Assembly (NCBI GenBank): GCA_913058275.1
Contig: CAJXQP010000004.1
Span: 1 to 41,337 of the forward strand
From: an uncultured Gammaproteobacteria bacterium
GTDB lineage: Bacteria > Pseudomonadota > Gammaproteobacteria > Pseudomonadales > Pseudohongiellaceae
Length of the DNA: 41,337 nucleotides
Direction: 5' to 3'
Position 1 is the first letter of the stretch. Each line of letters begins with the position of its first letter. The translations under genes and the position numbers were made by a program. Of the stretch, positions 22,288-31,413 are shown one piece after another. The notes under the pieces were generated by a model. It was not told the DNA's origin and did not search any database. It saw nothing but the letters and a program-made list of their open reading frames with translations.

Positions 22288-22421
22288 AGGTGCGCTACAA
22301 ACTAAAAATACCCTGCCGCGGCCATATCCCAGACCGAATTCTTCTGAATGTCCTAAGAGATACTTTTTGTCCTATTTATAAGCTCGAATAAATCAATAGG
22401 ATAATAGATACTCCAACGACC

Positions 22422-24056
22422 ATGAAAATAAATTATCAGACGCTACTGAGAAATTTTCAGGCTGGAACAACCACGGCCATCTTGCTGATACCCCAAAGTA
22501 TGGCCTACGCACTGGTGGCGGGAGTACAACCAGTTTACGGTCTTTATGCATCATTGTTGCCTCTGGTAGTGTATGCGCTCTTGGGTAGATCACGGGAGCT
22601 GGCCTTAGGCCCAGGAGCCTTGGATACATTGTTGATTGGTGTGACGATCGGTGGTTTATCAATGGCCAGCAATCCGAATGCGGCGACAGTGGCAGCCGTT
22701 ATCGCTTTTCAGGTGGCCATCATACAGATTGTATTGGGCTTGCTACGGGGAGGGTTTTTAATAAATTTTTTGTCAAAGCCGGTTATTAGCGGCTTCACGT
22801 CTGCTGCGGCTTTGACAATAGCCATCAGTCAAGTCAAACATTTACTAGGAATGGAGTTAGACAGGAGCTCGCGCTTCTATGAGGAGTTCTGGCAACTCGT
22901 TACCCACGTTGAAGAAATACATTTAATGACAGCAATGATAGGAATTGGATCTCTTCTTTTTATTGCGATGGCGAAACGAATTAAAAAGAATTTTCCGAAT
23001 GCCCTAGCAGTGGTCATTCTTGCGACAATCGTAGGCGCTGTGCTGAAAGTAGATCAAAGCCAAGTATCAATTCTCGGTGCTATTCCGCAAGGTCTTCCTC
23101 AATTCGGATTTACCTGGGTCACGCAGGAATTATTCATAGCACTCTTGCCAAGCTCGGTGGCGATAGCAGCTGTTGGCTATCTAACAACTATTTCGATCGC
23201 TAGAACTTTTGCCGACCGAAATCACTATGATATAGCTCCAAATCGAGAATTGATTGCACTGGGAGCTTCTAATTTTGTGGCTAGTTTTTCACAGGGCTTT
23301 CCTGTAAGTGCTAGTTTTTCGAGGTCGGCAGTTCACGCAGAAGCAGGCTCTACTTCTCCTTATTCCCTCGTTGTGGTCGCAACCTGGATATTTCTCACTC
23401 TGCTTTTCTTAACAGAATATCTTTACTATCTGCCTACTGCGACGCTGGCGGCCATTATCATACTCGCAGTGCTTGGCCTGATCGATTTTACTCTAGTCAA
23501 ACATTTACGAAAAACCAAACAGTCAGATATGTGGCTATTGCTGTTAACATTTTTCTCAACATTGATAGTCGGTATTGTCGAGGGCATTCTCATCGGAGTT
23601 GTGTTTTCTTTAGGACTATTTCTTTATTTAACAACTCGTCCACATACCGCGATACTGGGTCGAGTTGGGGAGACTGCGGATTTCCGTAACCTAAAACACT
23701 ATCCTGAAGCGACAACTTATACAGGCGTCATCATTATTCGTATTGATGCACAATTTTATTTCGGCAACGTCAGTTTCCTAAAAGCTCTGCTCAAGAAACT
23801 GGAAAAGGAATCGCCATCCCCATTGAAAACCATCATTATAGAAGCTTGTAGCATTGCTCAGCTCGATAGCAGCGCAGATTCGGTATTACACGATATTGCC
23901 GATGATTTCAAAGAGCGCAATATAAAATTAAAATTCGCTAGCGTTAAAGTTCCCGTATTGAGAGTTATGAAAGCATCTGGGCTGTACGATAAAATCGAAG
24001 AGAGAAATTTTTTCATGAACATTGATGATGCTGTACAAAGCGAATTAAGTCAGTAA
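22422..24056 (+). CDS. SulP/SLC26 family anion transporter with C-terminal STAS domain
   Basis: TTAILLIPQSMAYALVAGVQPVYGLYASLLPLVVYALLGRSRELALGPGA; C-terminal STAS-like IIRIDAQFYFGNVSFLKALLKKL...IIIEACSIAQLDSSA. Confidence 0.93.
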   Translation: MKINYQTLLRNFQAGTTTAILLIPQSMAYALVAGVQPVYGLYASLLPLVVYALLGRSRELALGPGALDTLLIGVTIGGLSMASNPNAATVAAVIAFQVAIIQIVLGLLRGGFLINFLSKPVISGFTSAAALTIAISQVKHLLGMELDRSSRFYEEFWQLVTHVEEIHLMTAMIGIGSLLFIAMAKRIKKNFPNALAVVILATIVGAVLKVDQSQVSILGAIPQGLPQFGFTWVTQELFIALLPSSVAIAAVGYLTTISIARTFADRNHYDIAPNRELIALGASNFVASFSQGFPVSASFSRSAVHAEAGSTSPYSLVVVATWIFLTLLFLTEYLYYLPTATLAAIIILAVLGLIDFTLVKHLRKTKQSDMWLLLLTFFSTLIVGIVEGILIGVVFSLGLFLYLTTRPHTAILGRVGETADFRNLKHYPEATTYTGVIIIRIDAQFYFGNVSFLKALLKKLEKESPSPLKTIIIEACSIAQLDSSADSVLHDIADDFKERNIKLKFASVKVPVLRVMKASGLYDKIEERNFFMNIDDAVQSELSQ

Positions 24057-24068
24057 GTTACAGTTTTC

Positions 24069-24729
24069 CTAATCACTCTCGGCAAGTAGAACATAAGCGC
24101 CAAGGCTAATTAGAATAGCTCCGGAAATTTTGTCTAACTGGTCTCTAAAATTTCGGTTTCCTCGAATCACAGTTGCTGCCTTGTCTGCGAAAAATACAAC
24201 GAATAAGTCGCAGGGAATAGCTGACAACGTTACGATTAAACCAAGCAGTAGAAACTGAGGCGCTGCTGAGCCTGCTTCTGCCACAACAAACTGCGGTAAC
24301 AATGCCAGGAAAAAGTGCAGTTTTCGGATTGCTTGCTTCGATGATCACGCTCTGAACGAAGATTTTTCTCGTATTGAGCGCTGCTAGTATTTCCTGCGTC
24401 GTCTCACTGTCTTCAAATTCTTCTTGATTTTTTCTTTTGAAAAATCGAATCCCGAAGTGCCCCAAGCCCAGATACACAAGATAGCTTGCGCCAACTATTT
24501 TCAATAATGTGTAGGCCACAGGTGAGTAATTAAACAGTACGGAAAGTCCAAACACCGCGGCAACTACGTGGAACAAACTGCCTAGAGCTAATCCTGCAAT
24601 AGCAGAAAAGCCGGCGGAAGTACCCTGTGCAAGAGTCCGCGCCATTAAATAGAAGTTTGCTGGGCCTGGAGAGAGGTTCATGATGAAGGCAGCTGCGGTG
24701 AACAGCAATAAATCATTTAGTGGCGGCAT
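24069..24729 (-). pseudogene. LysE-family amino acid exporter, frameshifted near 24310-24314
   Basis: N-terminal ORF is LysE-like up to NPKTALF then leaves frame; ORF 24069..24302 resumes with LPQFVVAEAGSAAPQFLLLGLIVTLSAIPCDLFVVFFAD. Break is at an A5/T5 run. Confidence 0.82.
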
Positions 24730-24753
24730 GATTTCACTTTTTTTTTGGTAAAA

Positions 24754-24781
24754 AAAAGCCCATCGCTAGCGATGGGCTTTT
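24754..24781 (-). terminator. Intrinsic terminator of the NHL-repeat gene
   Basis: 28-bp perfect palindrome AAAAGCCCATCGCTAGCGATGGGCTTTT; minus strand continues as an 8-T tract. Confidence 0.88.
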
Positions 24782-24818
24782 CGTTCTCTTCTATCCTAAT
24801 ACTTAGTCAGTAGCGTGC

Positions 24819-25880
24819 TTACTTAATGGGACGAACATAGCGCTTAACTCCACCAACCGGACCAACCTCGGCGCCAAAGATATTTCCGTGTGCATCGGCT
24901 ACTACACCTTCAGCAGTACAAGTGCCACGACAATCTGGTTGTGGATCAGGAATCAGGAATTCCACTTCGCCGGTAATCGCGCTTCCAATACGAATGCCAC
25001 GAACCCAGTCGCCGTGATCCGGGTTAACCGAACCTGACTCTGAATCTGCGCCGTAAAGCACATCGTTCTTGTCGATGTAGATGCCACTCAAACGGCTGAA
25101 CTGATGCCAAACGTCGAGTAGGTTGCCTTCTTGATCGAATATCTGGATACGGTCATTGCCGCGGTCAGCAACGAATAGACGGCCTTTTGAATCCATGGCT
25201 AGGCCATGTGGCTGACGGAAGTTTCCGGGCTCAGTACCCCATTCGCCGAATGAGAAAAGGTGGTTTCCGTCCGCATCGAACTTGTGCACGCGGTTGGTGG
25301 AACCTTCAGCACTGGAATGTCCCTCGCCAACGAAGATGGACCCGTCTGGTGCAACATGCACGTCATTTGGCGTGTAGAAAAACTCGTCGTCCTGACCACC
25401 GCCTTTCTTGCCTATCGACATCAGGTGAACACCGGTGGGGCTGAACTTGTGAACCTGATGCCCGTAATGCTCGCCATCATAGCCTTGTGTCTGTTCTGAG
25501 CCACGAGCGTCAGCGACCCAGACATTGCCGTCGTGATCGACGTGAATGCCGTGAGGCCAAGTAATATAACCGGCGCCGAAGCTACGAACCATATCGCCGT
25601 TCTTGCTGAACAACATAATTAGGTTTGTGTCAGGTTTTTCTACACAGGCATTTGCATTGCCGCCGCAGCGCTCTGCGACCCAGATGCTCTCGCCATCAGC
25701 ATCGATCTCAACTGTGCTGGAGGAGCCCCAGTTGCGGCCTGCAGGCATCTGGAAATATCCAGACTGGGTGCTATAAGGGTTTTCCAGATCGTTTGTAGGA
25801 GGCATATCAGCTTGGGCAAAAGCCAAGGCTGGGGCTATCGCCAGTGCCAAAAAAGCCGATTTTATGTTGTTATTAGTCAT
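24819..25880 (-). CDS. Secreted NHL-repeat (beta-propeller) protein
   Basis: Signal peptide, then NHL-type repeats: WPHGIHVDHDGNVWVADARG, TPNDVHVAPDGSIFVGEGH, QPHGLAMDSKGRLFVADRGNDRIQIFDQEGNLL. Confidence 0.87.
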   Translation of the reverse strand: MTNNNIKSAFLALAIAPALAFAQADMPPTNDLENPYSTQSGYFQMPAGRNWGSSSTVEIDADGESIWVAERCGGNANACVEKPDTNLIMLFSKNGDMVRSFGAGYITWPHGIHVDHDGNVWVADARGSEQTQGYDGEHYGHQVHKFSPTGVHLMSIGKKGGGQDDEFFYTPNDVHVAPDGSIFVGEGHSSAEGSTNRVHKFDADGNHLFSFGEWGTEPGNFRQPHGLAMDSKGRLFVADRGNDRIQIFDQEGNLLDVWHQFSRLSGIYIDKNDVLYGADSESGSVNPDHGDWVRGIRIGSAITGEVEFLIPDPQPDCRGTCTAEGVVADAHGNIFGAEVGPVGGVKRYVRPIK

Positions 25881-26007
25881 CTTCTAGAACTCTCGTTGCT
25901 CTTACATTTATGGAGGGAAGGTACAAGAATAAACTAGGGGTAATAGCAATACAATTGTAATGTGTGCCAGTGTTATACAGGCTCAGAAGAAGCGCTTAAA
26001 CAGCGTC

Positions 26008-26451
26008 TCAATCTCTATTGGATACCCGAATACCGAAGGTGTCTATTTCGACGAGTACATTAGCCGTGCCGGTAATGTCGCGCCCAGCGGCTTTCGAGTC
26101 GTCATGATAAGCATAGACTACCACCTTCAGCGCATCGGCGCGGCGCAAGGGCAGGCTAGCCATTTCCGAGTCAAACCCCTGTGGTACAAAGATGTTTACT
26201 ACATCCATTTTATCGCCGGCATCGCGTGTGAATTTTCGTTTATTCGAATACCAGGCAGACTTTGTGTCGGGTAGATTGCCAGCCGTTTGTGCGTCATAAA
26301 TAAAAATCACATCCACTTCGGTAATGATGATCGCATTCGGATCTAGCGTGGAGGAGATAAAAACAGAATTCACTTCAGCAATCACACTACCCGACAACAA
26401 AAAGATCGAATAAAGGATTACAGAGACTGGCAGAAATTGTTTTCTAAACAT
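26008..26451 (-). CDS. Secreted conserved hypothetical protein (start trimmed to MFRKQFLPVSV)
   Basis: Signal peptide MFRKQFLPVSVILYSIFLLSGSVIAE; no recognised domain. Confidence 0.55.
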   Translation of the reverse strand: MFRKQFLPVSVILYSIFLLSGSVIAEVNSVFISSTLDPNAIIITEVDVIFIYDAQTAGNLPDTKSAWYSNKRKFTRDAGDKMDVVNIFVPQGFDSEMASLPLRRADALKVVVYAYHDDSKAAGRDITGTANVLVEIDTFGIRVSNRD

Positions 26452-26551
26452 GAGTAATTCGATCCAGCCTGATATTTGAGGGTACCCGAGGCTAGCAAGT
26501 GTAAATGGGAATCCGTAATCACGGCGAATAAAAACCAGCAATAAATAAAAG

Positions 26552-26583
26552 AACCAGAGTTGGATAATAACCCAACTCTGGTT
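26552..26583. terminator. Bidirectional intrinsic terminator
   Basis: AACCAGAGTTGG(26552-26563)/CCAACTCTGGTT(26572-26583), followed by TTTTT on + and T-rich sequence on -. Confidence 0.82.
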
Positions 26584-26640
26584 TTTTTGAATTCACACAA
26601 CCTGCGGATGAGATCAGGCTTTGAGTAATTGAATAGCTTT

Positions 26641-27648
26641 CTATTCTTCTGTGGCGACGGTTCCAGTATCAGACTTCGGTGAGCCGTCTCCATTCAAGCC
26701 CATGGATTCATAGCGTCTCCAACCGGCGAGAATACCCTGCAGGCCATGGTTGCCTTCGTGGCAGGCATATTCATAGACCGGGTCGGCGGCGCGGCGCATC
26801 GGCACTCTGCCGGACCAGCTTTCGTCCCAAGACAAGGGATCTTCCACGGTGAAGTCATAATCTAGCGTGTCTCCATCAATCCAGCTGAAACGTTCGGAAA
26901 TCACGGCCTGATCCGACATGCCACGCAGATTGTAGTCGTGGTAGAAATGCTGCGTCGTTATAACCAGCTCATCGCCATCCCAATGTGCAACTGAATCGCC
27001 TTCCCACTTAAGCTGCTGCGTGCTGTGTTCGCTACCCAGCGGAATGATGCGCGCGGTATGCACCATCTCATTCAAGATCATGACAGTGTCTTTCGTCTGA
27101 ACTATCTGCATATTGTTGTTGTAGGAGCCGGGAATCATTGGTGGTCCACCGACGAAACCGACTAGGCACCGATCAATTGTCGTTCTGCCCTCTGGGCCAG
27201 CACTCTCAAACACCATCTGACCATAGGTGGCACGTCGCTCGCGACCGGCGGCATTCAATTCGGGTACACGGCCATTCGGTGGATCGTAGACCAGCGAGGT
27301 ACGACGATCGGCGATGGTCTCTACGCCACGCTCGTACCAGAATTCGTTATAGGAGATAACGCCCGGCGGATAACCCGCGCCACCAACGGAATCGATGATC
27401 AGGTCGCGGTTCTGGCGACGTCTCTCAAAAGCTTCCCACTCGAGCGCCTCCTCTGCAGTCAGTGTGGCCTTGTCGGCGAGTTCTCTTGGGCGGTTAAGCG
27501 GAGTAAGTGTCCTGAAGGTATAAGTACCCTGAAAATCGGGTTGACCGTGCTCGGTGCGTGGTATATCTGGCGACTGCCCGAGCAGTTGTGGCGCGATCAT
27601 AAGGCCAATTATTGCTAAAGAAAGTTTCGTGAGTGCTCTGTTGTGCAT
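26641..27648 (-). CDS. Secreted conserved protein of unknown function (HGQPDFQGTYTFRTLTPLNRP family)
   Basis: Signal peptide from MHNRALTKLSLAIIG; long single-domain ORF, start trimmed from 27804. Confidence 0.7.
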   Translation of the reverse strand: MHNRALTKLSLAIIGLMIAPQLLGQSPDIPRTEHGQPDFQGTYTFRTLTPLNRPRELADKATLTAEEALEWEAFERRRQNRDLIIDSVGGAGYPPGVISYNEFWYERGVETIADRRTSLVYDPPNGRVPELNAAGRERRATYGQMVFESAGPEGRTTIDRCLVGFVGGPPMIPGSYNNNMQIVQTKDTVMILNEMVHTARIIPLGSEHSTQQLKWEGDSVAHWDGDELVITTQHFYHDYNLRGMSDQAVISERFSWIDGDTLDYDFTVEDPLSWDESWSGRVPMRRAADPVYEYACHEGNHGLQGILAGWRRYESMGLNGDGSPKSDTGTVATEE

Positions 27649-27909
27649 GTGAACCTCCAACAGTATTCTAATTATGGTGAGATGGTGGACTAACTGATCG
27701 AAACTACGCGTATTTAGGCGAATTTTCAAGGATATTCGGGCATTACTAGAGGCTAAATAGGGGTGCTTTAGTGGGGAAAGCGCTGAAAAAATGGCAGCCA
27801 ACACTAACGCAGTCTGCTTGCGACAATTCAGCTAAGATTCAGGCTCATCGCTATATTGTAGAGCTCCCCTTCTACCTAAGGGCAGGAGAAGAATAATCAG
27901 GAAAAAGCA

Positions 27910-28227
27910 ATGAAACACCCAAAATTGATAGTCTGCCTAATATTGGCGCTATCGCTGACTGGCTGCATAGGCTCTGTGATCGGAGTGGCGGTAGATACGA
28001 CAACGGCAGTGATTAAGGCACCATTCCAGATCGCTGGGGCGGTGGTCGGTGTCGCTGCTGACACTGCAGGTACGTTGATTTCCGCACCCTTCAGGATGGC
28101 CAATGCTGCTGTTGGGGGAGATGATCATGATCGCCACCACGGTTATGATCATTCCGAGCATGACACTGAACATTCTGAACACCACAGTACTCACTCCGAA
28201 CATGCACAAGAGCAGCCTGCGAATTAG
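27910..28227 (+). CDS. Small lipoprotein with His/Asp/Glu-rich C-terminal tail
   Basis: Lipobox SLTGC; tail GGDDHDRHHGYDHSEHDTEHSEHHSTHSEH. Confidence 0.75.
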   Translation: MKHPKLIVCLILALSLTGCIGSVIGVAVDTTTAVIKAPFQIAGAVVGVAADTAGTLISAPFRMANAAVGGDDHDRHHGYDHSEHDTEHSEHHSTHSEHAQEQPAN

Positions 28228-28324
28228 CGTTAACGGCAGCAAAGACTTAGCTTCTAGCGGATCAAATTGAATTGATTGAGTAGGTGGTTTATTCTTGCCA
28301 TCGACTGAATTTTCCCGCTAGAGC

Positions 28325-29944
28325 ATGCTGATGGCCATTCCCGCCAGTTTCAAGAATAGTATCCGAAACAGCAAGAATTCTGCTGATAAGCAGACGCGCG
28401 CCTCAATGGCAGCGTTCAAGTTTCCATTAGTAATATCCATATCTCTTATTCTTCTAAGTTTCGTTCCTCGTGTTCAGGGCAATTCCGCACTAGTTTGGTC
28501 ATTTTGGGGTGCTGCCGCCACGCTGCTCTTGTGGCAAGCGTATCTGCTAGTTAATTCTAGAAACAAGAACGAAGAGCATGTGTTCAGTGTAGTGTTGCGT
28601 CCACAGCACTACATCCAAGCCATGGTTCAGTTCAGTGTCTATGCTTATTGGGGTTATTACTGGCGGCCGGTATACGATCATGCTTGGCTGATGTTAGCGC
28701 AGCTGCTATTTGCCTATACCTTCGATATGTTGCTGGCCTGGTCGAGGCGACGTGAATATAGCTTAGGCTTTGGCCCCTTTCCGATTATTTTTAGCATCAA
28801 TCTGTTTCTCTGGTTTAGGGATGATTGGTTTTATATGCAATTCGTGATGATTGCAGTCGGTTTCATGGGCAAGGAATATGTACGTTGGAATCGAGACGGG
28901 CGTAGCTCGCACATATTTAACCCTTCCGCGTTTGCCCTGGGCCTTTTCTCTCTTGTATTGATCGCTACCAACACAACCGGCTTGACCTGGGGTCAGGACA
29001 TTGCATCGACTCTTACTCTGGCGCCGAACATCTACACGTTCCTCTTTCTAGTTGGCTTGATCGTAATGTACTTTTTCTCCATAACACTTGTTGCCAGTAT
29101 GGCGGCGATTACCTTGTTTGGAGTCAGTGCCCTGTATTCCGTTAGCACAGGTGTTCCGTACTTCCTCGATTCGGAGATTCCTGCCGCTGTTTTTCTAGGG
29201 CTACATCTATTGATTACCGATCCTTCTACCTCGCCGAGAACACCACTAGGTAAGACGTTTTTTGGAGTGCTCTACGGCCTCGGGGTGTTCGGCCTCTATA
29301 GTCTTCTAGGCGCTATGGGCGAGCCAACATTCTATGACAAACTTCTTGTAGTGCCGTTGCTCAATCTAAGTGTTATCGCTATCGATAGAGCCGTACGTTC
29401 TATCCATTCGGCAGCTCTCTTGAATGTCTGGAAAGAAAGTTGGCTCGGTGGGCGAGCTAATCTTGCGCACATGAGTATCTGGATAGTGATTTTCGCTTCG
29501 ATGTCTTTTCTGGGCAATACCGACAGCAAGCATCAGGGCGATAGTCTGCCATTTTGGGAGCAGGCCTGCGCGAGTGACTTATCCAATGCCTGTGGCCGTA
29601 TGTTGCAATTGGAGGTGACCTATTGTGGTGACAATGCGGCCTGGGCGTGCAATGAAATAGGTGCACATTATCGCGAAGGAATAATTACTGAATCCAATCA
29701 AGAGCTATCGATGGCCTATTTCTCGCGCGGATGCGAGTTGAAGTTTCGAGCAGCGTGCCTAAATCTTCTAGACACGAATTTAGTGGCGCGGGAAGTGCCG
29801 CATGAATTGGACCTGCGATTACTATTGCGAGAAGGTGGACAGAACTTGATGACACTCTCCGAGCCGGAGTTAATGGAGCGTGCATGCGAACATGACTGGG
29901 CCTTTGCTTGTACCAGAGCAGAAAGCCGCAGGACTGCGTTATGA
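28325..29944 (+). CDS. Polytopic membrane protein, RnfD/UnbU-like, with Cys-paired Sel1-like C-terminal region
   Basis: Multiple TM segments, DGRSSHIFNPSAFALGLFSL, LLITDPSTSPRTPLGKTFFGVLYGLG; C-terminal four C-x7-C units. Confidence 0.75.
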   Translation: MLMAIPASFKNSIRNSKNSADKQTRASMAAFKFPLVISISLILLSFVPRVQGNSALVWSFWGAAATLLLWQAYLLVNSRNKNEEHVFSVVLRPQHYIQAMVQFSVYAYWGYYWRPVYDHAWLMLAQLLFAYTFDMLLAWSRRREYSLGFGPFPIIFSINLFLWFRDDWFYMQFVMIAVGFMGKEYVRWNRDGRSSHIFNPSAFALGLFSLVLIATNTTGLTWGQDIASTLTLAPNIYTFLFLVGLIVMYFFSITLVASMAAITLFGVSALYSVSTGVPYFLDSEIPAAVFLGLHLLITDPSTSPRTPLGKTFFGVLYGLGVFGLYSLLGAMGEPTFYDKLLVVPLLNLSVIAIDRAVRSIHSAALLNVWKESWLGGRANLAHMSIWIVIFASMSFLGNTDSKHQGDSLPFWEQACASDLSNACGRMLQLEVTYCGDNAAWACNEIGAHYREGIITESNQELSMAYFSRGCELKFRAACLNLLDTNLVAREVPHELDLRLLLREGGQNLMTLSEPELMERACEHDWAFACTRAESRRTAL

Positions 29945-30909
29945 GTAAGTCTCAAAGCGAGACAGAAACTAAGCCCCAGGATCAGCAGATACCCAACCGA
30001 GCTCTGGGCCTCACTATCATGTGTCTCGCGATCGTCTTCGTGGCCGCATGGATGGCGCTTCAGTCACAGCAGAAAATGGATTCAGCTATAACTGACTTTT
30101 CTTCTCCAGCGCAGGAGACGATGACGGGCTTTCTCGACGGCGCTTGGTTTCTGCCAGATGAGTCGCTACTGGGCTTTGTTCGAGTTTCCTCCGGCCCCTT
30201 CACCATGGGAAGTAACCCCGCGTTAGATCGTCTGGCTTACGAGAACGAGCGATGGTCAACTAATCGCCGTCAGGGAACAGTAGAGATAGGCGATTTCTAT
30301 ATAGGGCGGTATGAAGTTACCGCTGCTCAATTCCGTGCATTCACAGCAGAGAACCCTGAGCTTGCTAATGAAGTGGTAGCGGGCATTCAAGGTGATATGC
30401 CAGTTACGAATATTACTTGGTCTGAGTCGCTAGCCTACTCGCGCTGGTTGCAACAAAAATTAGTAAATTCTGTGGATACTCCAGATGAGTTAAGACGTTA
30501 TCTTGAGGCGGGCGGAAAAGTGAGTATTCCTTCGGAGGCCGAATGGGAGAAGGCTGCACGAGGTGCTGACGGCCAAATATTCTCTTGGGGAAACATACCC
30601 TCAACGGAATTTGCAAACTACGGCACCAGAACGATATTACCAGTCGGCTCCCGGCCCTGCTCCGAATGTGCCTACGGTCTGCAAGATATGAGCGGCAATG
30701 TATGGGAATTGACACGCAGCCCATTGCAGGACTACCCCTACAACCCGGACGATGATGCAGAGAACCTTTCCGAGGATGCACTCTGGGTGATGCGTGGTGG
30801 ATCATACGCAGACAGTGTGGGCAATGTGCGTGCCGCGGTGCGTGGTGGAGTCGATCCGAGCGTGCGTAACAATACGATAGGCTTTCGTGTGGTCATCAGC
30901 AAACCCTAG
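29941..30909 (+). CDS. Membrane-anchored SUMF1/formylglycine-generating-enzyme-fold protein
   Basis: N-terminal TM; FTMGSNPALDR, FYIGRYEVTAAQFRAF, VSIPSEAEWEKAARG, LQDMSGNVWELT, WVMRGGSY, GFRVV. ATG overlaps the upstream TGA. Confidence 0.85.
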   Translation: MSKSQSETETKPQDQQIPNRALGLTIMCLAIVFVAAWMALQSQQKMDSAITDFSSPAQETMTGFLDGAWFLPDESLLGFVRVSSGPFTMGSNPALDRLAYENERWSTNRRQGTVEIGDFYIGRYEVTAAQFRAFTAENPELANEVVAGIQGDMPVTNITWSESLAYSRWLQQKLVNSVDTPDELRRYLEAGGKVSIPSEAEWEKAARGADGQIFSWGNIPSTEFANYGTRTILPVGSRPCSECAYGLQDMSGNVWELTRSPLQDYPYNPDDDAENLSEDALWVMRGGSYADSVGNVRAAVRGGVDPSVRNNTIGFRVVISKP

Positions 30910-30974
30910 ACACTTTCGTGTAAACCAATCTCCTAATTAAGCGTTTTACTAAACAAGCGATACAGTTTTGTTTC

Positions 30975-31349
30975 GTGAGCTTAGCTAAGGAGACATCGCA
31001 CAAAAACAATCACCGACACGCCGTCGTGCACACGCATAGAGTAGTCAGCAAGGTTGCGATTGCTAGACCAGCGCCTATTCGAACGGTTACAAAAGTTTCG
31101 GCGTTCAGTCTGAATAGATTGTCTGCAGGATATGTGCGTTTCTTACACGACGATGAAACGTTCTATTACAGGGAAGGGGCGTACTACAAGAAGAAACCGC
31201 ACGGTTTTGTAATTGCAAAACCACGAGTTGGTCTTCGCGTTGCAACGTTATCTAGGGGCTATAGAATTGTTCGAGATGGCAAGTCAACGTTCTACAATTT
31301 CAACAATGTGCGTTATAGAAAAATAGATGGCTTCTTCATAGTCGTATAG
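30975..31349 (+). CDS. Small hypothetical protein with repeated YY/NNVRYR motifs (GTG start, DUF6515-like appearance)
   Basis: FYYREGAYYKKKPHGFVIAKPRVGLRVATLSRGYRIVRDGKSTFYNFNNVRYRKIDGFFIVV; start uncertain. Confidence 0.45.
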   Translation: MSLAKETSHKNNHRHAVVHTHRVVSKVAIARPAPIRTVTKVSAFSLNRLSAGYVRFLHDDETFYYREGAYYKKKPHGFVIAKPRVGLRVATLSRGYRIVRDGKSTFYNFNNVRYRKIDGFFIVV

Positions 31350-31413
31350 ATGGGACAAATACGAAGAAGCCTATCGGGTTGCAGAAAATAGCCTTAAGCA
31401 GGAGCTATTAGTT

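Noticed and set aside
24069-24302. 77-aa ORF as an independent small membrane protein
   Set aside because: It is the out-of-frame C-terminus of the adjacent LysE-family gene.
25960-26274. 104-aa plus-strand ORF
   Set aside because: Mostly antisense to the secreted hypothetical 26008..26451, which has a signal peptide; the plus ORF lacks supporting features.
31329-31371. Bulged inverted repeat over the end of the 30975..31349 ORF
   Set aside because: Possible weak terminator between convergent genes, but bulged and without a T-tract; not called.
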